From the NCBI GenBank assembly GCA_900321665.1, contig ONWY01000016.1, forward strand, positions 1 through 14,909: DNA of 14,909 bases, read 5' to 3'. Under the pieces are notes generated by a model. That model had not been told where the DNA came from, did not search any database, and saw only the letters and a program-made list of their open reading frames with translations. A program made the position numbers and the translations under genes. The stretch is from an uncultured Eubacteriales bacterium. Lineage in GTDB: Bacteria; Bacillota; Clostridia; Oscillospirales; Acutalibacteraceae. This document shows, one piece after another, positions 6,902 to 12,283 of the stretch (positions are counted from its first letter, which is position 1; each line of letters begins with the position of its first letter).

Positions 6902-7372
6902 ATGAAAGAGGAAATTTTAAAAGTTGCAACCAATAAGAAAGCGTATCATGATTACTTTGTGCTTGAAACCTATGAGTCAGGGATTGAATTAAAAGGCACA
7001 GAGGTGAAATCGTTGCGCCAAGGTAAGGCAAATTTGAAGGATTCCTGGTGCAGTGTGGTAGAGGGCGAGCTTTTTGCCAACGGCATTCACATCAGCCCCT
7101 ATGACCACGGCAACCGCTTTAATACCGACCCGCGCAGGGTGCGCAAGCTGCTGATGCACAAGCGCGAGATTGCGCGCCTTTACGGCACGGTGAAGCAGCA
7201 GGGGCTCTCGCTTATTCCGCTGAGTATTTATTTTAAAAAGGGCAGAGCGAAGCTCGAAATCGGCATGTGCAAGGGTAAAAAGAACTATGACAAGCGCGCA
7301 GTCGAGGCGCAAAAAAGCGCCAAGCGCACCATGGAAAAAGAAATGAAGCAAAAGTATGCATCATTTCATTAA
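6902..7372 (+). CDS. smpB: SsrA-binding protein SmpB
   Basis: SmpB binds tmRNA and, with it, rescues ribosomes stalled on broken messages. The 156 residues (from ATG 6902) align with the family from start to end: NKKAYHDYFVLETYESGIEL, GTEVKSLRQGKANLKDS, HISPYDHGNRFNTDPRRVRK, LLMHKREIARLYGTVKQQG, the basic GKGKKNYDKR-like stretch (here CKGKKNYDKRA) and a Lys-rich tail. An in-frame GTG at 6893 is possible but adds nothing conserved. No Shine-Dalgarno site is visible: the 30 bases before the ATG are a TTTTTAGTGTTTAGTGTTTAG low-complexity run. The ssrA gene lies about 280 bp downstream, a common pairing in Firmicutes. Confidence 0.96.
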   Translation: MKEEILKVATNKKAYHDYFVLETYESGIELKGTEVKSLRQGKANLKDSWCSVVEGELFANGIHISPYDHGNRFNTDPRRVRKLLMHKREIARLYGTVKQQGLSLIPLSIYFKKGRAKLEIGMCKGKKNYDKRAVEAQKSAKRTMEKEMKQKYASFH

Positions 7373-7401
7373 GCCAATTCGGAATGCGGAGTTCGGAATG
7401 A

Positions 7402-7423
7402 AATGGCGGGACACCCGCACCCG
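7402..7423 (+). repeat. 22-bp dispersed repeat, second copy
   Basis: The sequence starting AATGGCGGGACACCCGCACC is identical to 2350-2371. It contains a small GCGGGACACCCGC hairpin and sits in the gap after smpB, as its twin sits after purA. Both copies follow an AATGA motif. This suggests a short mobile or amplified intergenic repeat. Confidence 0.8.
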
Positions 7424-7484
7424 TTCCGTTTCGCTCTGAGTTTCTCAAATAATAAATGTTATATTTTACTCTTTCTAAAGACAG

Positions 7485-7647
7485 GTGGTTAAAATAAAGG
7501 GTAAATGCAGAGTAAAAATGCAATAGAATCGAGATAGATTTTTCTGTTTTTATTGCAGTCATACTTTGTGTATTACAAAATAAAAACAGAAAAAGATATC
7601 CGATAAATATTGTATTTTTACCTGCATTTATCCCTTATTTTAACCAC
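7485..7647. repeat. 163-bp imperfect palindromic element abutting ssrA
   Basis: The arms 7485-7554 and 7579-7647 are inverted copies around a 24-nt centre. They begin GTGGTTAAAATAA and end TTATTTTAACCAC, and match through TAAATGCAG/CTGCATTTA and CTGTTTTTATT/AATAAAAACAG, with a less similar patch about 45 bp in. There is no coding frame. The element ends 5 bp before the mature tmRNA 5' end, where promoter elements for ssrA would be expected. Size and symmetry fit a miniature inverted-repeat element; no target duplication was evident at its edges. Confidence 0.8.
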
Positions 7648-7652
7648 TATAC

Positions 7653-8006
7653 GGGGATGAAAGGATTTCGACGGGGATTAAGAAGTATCATAAGCATGCG
7701 GCGGCGCTCGACCGCCTCAACAACGGGCAACTTAAAAATTAAAGGACAAAGAAGAAACTGTTCTTTGCGCTGCTTAATCAATAGCAGTGCCATCTGACCG
7801 GGTTACCGCGCCCCGGGGTTCAGGTGTGAGTAGCGGTAAAGGTGAACAGGTGAGCGGCTCGTAGCCTGTCATCCATCAGAGCCTACCAATCCCGGCAGCT
7901 TGTTTGCGAGCGGCAGGGAAAGGGAATGCCAAAGCACAAACTAAGCATGTAGAAAGTGATATGGGCGAATTTTCGGACGCGGTTTCGATTACCGCCATCT
8001 CCACCA
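7653..8006 (+). ncRNA. ssrA: tmRNA (10Sa RNA)
   Basis: tmRNA acts as a tRNA and then as a message to tag and release stalled nascent chains. The 5' end GGGGATGAAAGGATTTCGACGG and the 3' end CCATCTCCACCA are diagnostic. The acceptor pairs GGGGATG with CATCTCC (one G-U), and the T-arm is GCGGTTTCGATTACCGC. The CCA is encoded (8004-8006). Between them lie the tag frame (7745-7777) and several pairing regions expected for the pseudoknots. The length of 354 nt is typical. It follows smpB, its protein partner. A short + frame at 7904-8098 is an accident inside this RNA. Confidence 0.97.
7745..7777 (+). other. tmRNA proteolysis-tag reading frame (DKEETVLCAA)
   Basis: Reading from GAC at 7745 gives ten codons, DKEETVLCAA, then TAA at 7775-7777; with the charged alanine the tag is A-DKEETVLCAA. 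The resume codon is chosen because the bases at -5 and -4 are U and A, as in E. coli and B. subtilis tmRNA, and because the frame ends in the expected small hydrophobic AA. The LCAA end differs from the common LAA/VAA-type ends. Confidence 0.75.
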
Positions 8007-8021
8007 ACTGCCTCATGGGCG

Positions 8022-8111
8022 AACACCTTTTTCTTCAGCGGCGGCTTTGCCGTAAAGGTGTTGCTCTGAGAAAAAACAGCATTTTAGCGTTTTGCTAAAA
8101 TGCTGTTTTTT
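8022..8111. terminator. Hairpin pair and bidirectional terminator after ssrA
   Basis: The first stem pairs AACACCTTT (8022-8030) with 8054-8062 and holds an inner CGGC/GCCG pairing. The second, GCATTTTAGC (8079-8088) with its complement at 8094-8103, is flanked by A6 before and T6 after. It therefore works as an intrinsic terminator on the + strand for ssrA and on the minus strand for the convergent acetyltransferase gene. Confidence 0.85.
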
Positions 8112-8115
8112 CTTA

Positions 8116-8760
8116 TTATAAATCCATTCGGAAAGTCCAGTTGCCGATAGACTTTTCATTAAAAGCAATCGTCTCTTCTTCTACAAGTGAAAAACCGTTG
8201 TTAATATAGAAACTAACATTCTTCTCGGAATTTGTTGTTACCGTAATCAGTTTTCCGTTATGCTTTTTGACTAACGGAATCACGAAGTTACGGATGGCGT
8301 CCGTGCCGATACCTTTGCCCTGTAATTTCGGGTCAATCGCCAAAAAATACAAATGCCATCGCGGTCCCTTGATGCTTTTGACAACAAGCTCCGTACGCTC
8401 GGAAATCTCCATAAACTGAAAGGTTTTTTTCAGACCGAGCATCATCATAATGCCCGGCATACCGCTCACCGTGTAATCCCATACGCCGATGGGTTTATTT
8501 TCGGGAGATTCTACAATGACAATACTTGCGACCTGCCCGTCCTTGAATCCTATATAGCAGGCGTCCTTGCGGATGGTGGCTTTAAAAATTCCTTTCATAA
8601 TCTTCTCGTAACATGCCAGAAACTTCTCTTTTGTTTTGAAATCATCTTCAAATATGTTGTAAAAAAGCGGATAGTTTACAAAAGCCTCTGTAAAGACCTT
8701 TAAAACTTCCTTTTCGTATGAACTGTCATATTTTTTATACTTAACCAAGTTCCCGCTCAT
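8116..8760 (-). CDS. GNAT family N-acetyltransferase
   Basis: The 214-residue product has the GNAT fold signature: the acetyl-CoA pyrophosphate-binding motif A at LYFLAIDPKLQGKGIGTDAI (QGKGIG at 147-152), a preceding strand VASIVIVES (77-85), and the late motif SFYINNGFSLVEEE (183-196). It would transfer an acetyl group from acetyl-CoA to an amine; the acceptor is not indicated. The N-terminus (KYKKYDSSYEKEVLKVFTEA) fits the usual first helix of the family. The start has AAAGGGAAGAA upstream. It lies 101 bp downstream of the sensor kinase on the same strand, so it may be read with the two-component genes or from its own promoter in the gap. The terminator it shares with ssrA ends its transcript. 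Confidence 0.88.
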   Translation of the reverse strand: MSGNLVKYKKYDSSYEKEVLKVFTEAFVNYPLFYNIFEDDFKTKEKFLACYEKIMKGIFKATIRKDACYIGFKDGQVASIVIVESPENKPIGVWDYTVSGMPGIMMMLGLKKTFQFMEISERTELVVKSIKGPRWHLYFLAIDPKLQGKGIGTDAIRNFVIPLVKKHNGKLITVTTNSEKNVSFYINNGFSLVEEETIAFNEKSIGNWTFRMDL

Positions 8761-8811
8761 AATAGTTCTTCCCTTTAAACGCCTCTCACTTATGCTAAAA
8801 GTTATTGATTA

Positions 8812-8844
8812 TTGGTGATAATGAGTTGCTCTTTTTATCACCAA
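8812..8844. other. 10-bp perfect stem-loop between the kinase and GNAT genes
   Basis: TTGGTGATAA (8812-8821) pairs with TTATCACCAA (8835-8844) around a 13-nt loop. On the minus strand it follows the kinase stop, but no T run comes after it, so termination is doubtful. It could be a partial terminator, an mRNA stabiliser or an operator overlapping a promoter of the acetyltransferase gene. Confidence 0.5.
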
Positions 8845-8861
8845 ACTGTGTTACATTTTTA

Positions 8862-10076
8862 TTATTGCTTGTTTGATATAATAATTCTGATAACCGTGCC
8901 GCCGCCTTCGCGTTCGGAGATTGTCAGCTCTCCGTTACACATCATTTCGAGCCGTTCGCGGATATTAGCGAGCGCGATATGCGGCTCGTCGTTGTCCTTC
9001 GCGCCGAAGCCCGGTCCGGTGTCGGCAACGGTTATTTCAACGCCGTTCTTTACTTCTCGGGTCTGAATATGGATGGTAAGCGGGTCAAGGTCGGGGTCGA
9101 CACCGTGCTTGACGGCGTTTTCTACAATCGGTTGAAGCGTCAGCGGCGGCAGTCTGAAGTTCGTGTAAGGCATATCGAACTCAACAAACAGCTTTCCTTT
9201 AAAGCGCACCTGCTCGACTGCCAAGTAAGCCCTCGTATGTTCCAGTTCCTCGGTAAAGGGGATCGTTTCCTCTTTCGCGATCGCCGTGAAATTCTTTCTC
9301 AAATAACTGGTAAAATCCAAGGTAACCTGCTGCGCCTTTGGTGCGTCCTGCTCAATAAGGCAGTAAATGCTCGTCATTGTGTTGTAGATAAAATGCGGAC
9401 GCATTTGCAGTACGGCAAGTCTTACCTTCTGCTCAGCGATTTCTTCCTTTTGCTTGATATACCGCTTTCCCTGATCAACAAGCAACATCAGTTCCATCGC
9501 GAGCAGCATAACAGAAACAGGCGCAAGCAAATATACCAATATGAGAATGAATTGGAGCTTTGAAAGCTGTTTTCTTCTGCGAATCACCGCGACAAAGCAG
9601 CTAATCAGACTGATTGCCGTAAAAAGCAGATAAACCAGTGTCAACCAGCGCTTTTGCTCTGTGCCGTCCGGCGTCGGACCGGCAAAAAGTGTGCGTGTGA
9701 GCAGGTCGCCGACGGCTGCAGCTACGCAGACTCCCCAAAGGCTGAGAATCAGCTTCCACAGGAATGATTGGCGTGGCTCCTGCGAACAGCAGCGAAGGGT
9801 GTAAAGCGCCAGCAGAGGAATGATTGCAGATGAAAACAAAGTGGCGAGAAAATCAAATGTTGTTTGAAGCGGCATGTTATGCCAATACACAGCTGAAAAC
9901 CGGCTAAGCATGCTCGCCGAGGCTTTCAAAACGATATCGGAGAAAAAAACAACGCAGAACAACCGCCACCGGTTTTCAAGGTTGCGCAGAATCAAAACGA
10001 CCAATATTCCCAGCACGGCGATTAGCAGGGTAGTTGCATCAATCACAGAATAAAAAAATGTTGTCCAATCCATCAT
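8862..10076 (-). CDS. LytS/YehU-like membrane sensor histidine kinase
   Basis: The start is set at ATG 10076 (or the adjacent ATG at 10073): a GGGGG ribosome site precedes it and its ATG overlaps the TGA of the regulator gene, while upstream residues of the open frame are only the regulator read in another frame. The 404 residues begin with about six membrane segments (near 12-30, 39-56, 74-94, 107-124, 144-165, 175-199). The kinase core has LQMRPHFIYNTMTSI with phospho-accepting His228, the N-box QPIVENAVKHG (Asn320) and the G-box DTGPGFG (352-358), ending with GGGTVIRIIIS. This is the His_kinase (PF06580-type) plus HATPase layout, which usually partners LytTR regulators. The signal is unknown; the membrane part has no recognised ligand domain. 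Confidence 0.92.
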   Translation of the reverse strand: MMDWTTFFYSVIDATTLLIAVLGILVVLILRNLENRWRLFCVVFFSDIVLKASASMLSRFSAVYWHNMPLQTTFDFLATLFSSAIIPLLALYTLRCCSQEPRQSFLWKLILSLWGVCVAAAVGDLLTRTLFAGPTPDGTEQKRWLTLVYLLFTAISLISCFVAVIRRRKQLSKLQFILILVYLLAPVSVMLLAMELMLLVDQGKRYIKQKEEIAEQKVRLAVLQMRPHFIYNTMTSIYCLIEQDAPKAQQVTLDFTSYLRKNFTAIAKEETIPFTEELEHTRAYLAVEQVRFKGKLFVEFDMPYTNFRLPPLTLQPIVENAVKHGVDPDLDPLTIHIQTREVKNGVEITVADTGPGFGAKDNDEPHIALANIRERLEMMCNGELTISEREGGGTVIRIIISNKQ

Positions 10077-10666
10077 AACTGCAGCCCCCTTATCGGGAAT
10101 TTCAACCGCGTGAGGTGATTGCGTGCCTGTTCGGCGGTAAGGGGTTTTACGGCGAAGCCGCAGGCACCGGTATCCCACGCTTCCAGCGCGAAATCGGGAT
10201 AGGCAGTCAGATAGAACACGTTGGTGCGAGGATTGATTTTCAGTAGTTCGCGGCACAGTTCAAGCCCGTTGAGCTTGCCCATTTCGATATCGATATACGC
10301 CAGATGTACGCGGTTGGATTTGGCGAATGACAATGCTTCTGTCGGAGAAGAAAAGCCTGTGAGAGAAGCGTTGGGGAGTAAATTAGCGATCACCGCCATA
10401 CCGCTCTTGAGAATGATACTCTCGTCATCAACCATCATGATGTTTGGCACCTCTACGGTATTGCTGATTGTTTCCAATAAAATGTTGACATCAATATCTA
10501 AACATTTGGAGATCTGCAACAGCAGAACAGCGTCGGGAGTTCGCCTGCCTGATTCCCAGTTCGCGATAGTGGTGCGTTCCACAAACAGCATATCGGCAAG
10601 CTGCTGCTGGGATAAATTCTTTTCGGTTCTGAAGCTTTTTAAGATTTCGCTAAAGGAGTCATTCAT
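10073..10666 (-). CDS. Response regulator with N-terminal XRE helix-turn-helix and C-terminal receiver
   Basis: The 197-residue protein has two domains in unusual order. Residues 5-65 are an XRE/Cro-type helix-turn-helix (LKSFRTEKNLSQQQLADML, then ERTTIANWESGRRTPD). Residues 74-190 are a receiver: acidic pair D80-D81 in MMVDDES, phospho-acceptor D126 in YIDIEMG, T154 in FYLTAY and K174 in AVKPL, so all key phosphorylation residues are present. Nothing follows the receiver; the DNA-binding part lies in front. Phosphorylation by the coupled kinase presumably alters DNA binding or dimerisation. GAGG before the ATG supports the start. The gene heads the operon, with a strong promoter upstream and a 4-bp overlap with the kinase gene. 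Confidence 0.93.
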   Translation of the reverse strand: MNDSFSEILKSFRTEKNLSQQQLADMLFVERTTIANWESGRRTPDAVLLLQISKCLDIDVNILLETISNTVEVPNIMMVDDESIILKSGMAVIANLLPNASLTGFSSPTEALSFAKSNRVHLAYIDIEMGKLNGLELCRELLKINPRTNVFYLTAYPDFALEAWDTGACGFAVKPLTAEQARNHLTRLKFPIRGLQL

Positions 10667-10695
10667 GTATATACCTCTTATATAATTATAATTTC

Positions 10696-10724
10696 ATTAT
10701 AGGAATTATAAGTGCTGAACTCAA
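10696..10724 (-). promoter_or_regulatory. Sigma-A promoter of the two-component operon, with candidate operator repeats
   Basis: On the minus strand TTGAGT (10724-10719) and TATAAT (10701-10696) are 17 bp apart, giving a start about 20 nt before the regulator ATG. The -35 region contains AGCACTT twice with a 13-bp period, and TGAGTTCA is a near-palindrome between them. This is a reasonable place for the XRE domain to bind and autoregulate; the promoter is well supported and the operator is a guess. Confidence 0.7.
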
Positions 10725-10734
10725 GTGCTTTTAT

Positions 10735-10763
10735 AAAAAAGATGTTTCATTCTGACACATCTT
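10735..10763 (-). terminator. Minus-strand intrinsic terminator
   Basis: AAGATGT (10739-10745) pairs with ACATCTT (10757-10763). Read on the minus strand, the stem ends in a run of T from 10740 to 10735. It would stop transcription arriving from the 274-bp inverted-repeat unit before the two-component promoter. Confidence 0.6.
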
Positions 10764-10836
10764 ATTGTCTTGTGGCGTATTTATGATAGAATTAATCTTA
10801 GTAGTTTTGTAAAACAGCGAAAAACAAGACAGGAAA

Positions 10837-11110
10837 GCCCGACGGGAGTCGAACCCAAACAGGTTTCTATCGCCTGTTTTGTGTTAATACTGCGTTAAAA
10901 TGCCTCACAATACGACAGTATTCTTTCACCATTTTGCCTTGTCTTAACAAAAACCAGGCAGATATAAACTGCAAGCACCTCTCGGTTAGAAGTTTTTGTG
11001 ATAATTGTGCCGCAATTGAGGCAGTTTGGCTGGCGCCAATCAACGAAAATGCGGTAGAATTAGCCAAAAAGAGCAAGCGAGAGGCTATTTGGGTTCGATT
11101 CCCGTCGGGC
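10837..11110. repeat. 274-bp unit with 23-bp terminal inverted repeats resembling a tRNA T-arm
   Basis: The left end GCCCGACGGGAGTCGAACCC plus AAA (10837-10859) is the complement of the right end TTTGGGTTCGATTCCCGTCG plus GGC (11088-11110) with a single mismatch. GGGTTCGATTCCC is the classic tRNA T-arm, yet no complete cloverleaf could be built on either strand; the T-stem base pairs beyond three are poor. The interior is not palindromic. It holds a minus-strand frame of 81 codons (10867-11112) that starts within the right repeat at TTG, has no ribosome site and shows no recognisable motif, so it is not called as a gene. Candidates are a miniature mobile element, a relic of integration at a tRNA gene, or a family-specific repeat. 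Confidence 0.65.
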
Positions 11111-11210
11111 AACCCGCATGAACCGGTAAACGTCTAAAAATATTCCTCTGTTTTAGATAATAAACGTTTCACATTTTATTATAATAACTTAATTTTAAGG
11201 AGAGAAAAAC

Positions 11211-11879
11211 ATGAAATTTCCAAATGCTGCAAAAGGCGTTAAAAAAATCTTTAACGCCGAAATTATTGCTTTGATTGCCGCTTTGGGCACCGGAATAGGC
11301 TTGATTATGAGTTTAATCGGTTCATCCAAGGAAGTTGCTCAAGCAAACGCCGAAAGTTTACTGGCTACTGCGGGCGCAATATTAATCATCTCCGGCATTA
11401 TCGTTTTGATTGCCGGAATTATGAACATTATCGGCTTTCTTCAGGCGGCGAAAGATGAGATTGGTATTAAGAGGGCTGTGCTTTGCACCGTATTCGGAAG
11501 TGTTTTTTCGGTAGTAGCATCAGTCTTTGCCGGCAGGACCGGTTTTCTTGGCGGACTTGGCACAGTTTTTTCGGCAACATCCAACGTGCTCAACATGCTT
11601 GTGGCTATTTATTTGGTAAACGGTTTGATGAATCTGTCTGAAAAATGCAACAGAACTGATATGGTTAAATTTGGCCATGAGATTCTCACCACAATTATCG
11701 TTTCCTACATCATTTCTTTCGTCCTTTCATTGTTGGTTAACTTTGGCGCCATTACAACATCTTTAGGTTTTGGTCTTATTAAGTGGTTATCCGGTTTGAC
11801 AATATTGTTTGCCGTGTTTATCTATTTCCTCGAGCTTATCTATCTCGGAAGAGCGAAGAAGATGCTGGCTGAAAACTAA
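11211..11879 (+). CDS. Hypothetical six-helix integral membrane protein
   Basis: I do not recognise the family. The 222-residue product has an amphipathic, basic head (MKFPNAAKGVKKIFN) and about six hydrophobic segments near 16-37, 50-77, 88-107, 118-141, 155-178 and 186-212. A short loop with lysines and glutamate (QAAKDEIGIKRA, 78-89) and a polar loop (NLSEKCNRTD, 141-150) separate the pairs. It has no signal peptide, catalytic motif or cysteine pair. The lysine-rich ends suggest both termini lie in the cytoplasm. AAGGAGAG lies 9 nt before the ATG. A TATAAT at 11180-11185 could be the -10 box, though no good -35 is visible. A terminator follows, so it is probably transcribed alone. A transport or envelope role is possible, but nothing in the sequence decides it. 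Confidence 0.88.
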   Translation: MKFPNAAKGVKKIFNAEIIALIAALGTGIGLIMSLIGSSKEVAQANAESLLATAGAILIISGIIVLIAGIMNIIGFLQAAKDEIGIKRAVLCTVFGSVFSVVASVFAGRTGFLGGLGTVFSATSNVLNMLVAIYLVNGLMNLSEKCNRTDMVKFGHEILTTIIVSYIISFVLSLLVNFGAITTSLGFGLIKWLSGLTILFAVFIYFLELIYLGRAKKMLAEN

Positions 11880-11893
11880 TCGGTTTCTATGAC

Positions 11894-11940
11894 GGCGTTA
11901 CCTTGCCTGTCGGGCGCGGTAACGCCTTGTCTGTTTATTA
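11894..11940 (+). terminator. Intrinsic terminator after the membrane protein gene
   Basis: GGCGTTACC (11894-11902) pairs perfectly with GGTAACGCC (11918-11926) around a 15-nt loop, followed by TTGTCTGTTTATT. It starts 15 bp after the stop codon. Confidence 0.75.
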
Positions 11941-11953
11941 CGAAGGTGCGAAA

Positions 11954-12052
11954 ATGAAAAGAACACTATCATCTGTCAGTGTGATTCGTATGCTTGTTAT
12001 GCAGCGGAGTATGATGATACATTCTGAACGAATCGTTGCGAACAATCGTTAG
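11954..12052 (+). CDS. Possible 32-residue peptide, doubtful
   Basis: The frame starts at ATG 11954 with GAAGGTG 8 nt upstream and runs to TAG 12050-12052. It encodes a basic, Met-rich peptide, MKRTLSSVSVIRMLVMQRSM and then a polar end. It sits between two terminators with no promoter seen, and its composition matches no family I know. It may be chance; it is recorded because the ribosome site is reasonable. Confidence 0.2.
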   Translation: MKRTLSSVSVIRMLVMQRSMMIHSERIVANNR

Positions 12053-12065
12053 CAATAAAACCGAC

Positions 12066-12098
12066 TTCCGTTTGATTGATTCAAACGGAGGCTTTTGC
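12066..12098 (+). terminator. Terminator-like hairpin
   Basis: TTCCGTTTGA (12066-12075) pairs with TCAAACGGAG (12081-12090; one G-T) around a 5-nt loop, followed by GCTTTTGC. It lies within the 404-bp gap between the membrane protein and the large repeat-protein gene; 12099-12212 holds nothing else recognisable. Confidence 0.6.
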
Positions 12099-12212
12099 AG
12101 ACATCTTTCTATGCATGCTATGGTAAGAAAAGCACAAGCCGCGAAATAATACTGTTGCCGTTACGGTTGCGGAAGGCCAGTAAACACTCAGGCAAATAAC
12201 AAATACTGTTTA

Positions 12213-12241
12213 TTGACTTTTTCTTAATGTATAATTACAAT
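12213..12241 (+). promoter_or_regulatory. Sigma-A promoter of the repeat-protein gene
   Basis: TTGACT (12213-12218) and TACAAT (12236-12241) are 17 bp apart. A perfect TATAAT at 12230-12235 overlaps, but it is only 11 bp from the -35 box and has no better partner. The expected start near 12248 leaves a leader of about 36 nt with the ribosome site AGGTTGAG. Confidence 0.7.
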
Positions 12242-12283
12242 AGAAAAATGGTGATTTAAAAATAAATAAAAAAGGTTGAGATT

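Noticed and set aside
7904..8098. 64-codon frame on the + strand
   Set aside because: Falls inside tmRNA and its terminator.
11088..11110. tRNA gene suggested by GGGTTCGATTCCC
   Set aside because: No matching acceptor, D-arm or anticodon arm could be found upstream on either strand; only the T-arm resemblance remains.
10867..11112. 81-codon minus-strand frame
   Set aside because: Starts with TTG inside a terminal repeat, has no ribosome site and no recognisable domain; treated as chance within the repeat unit.
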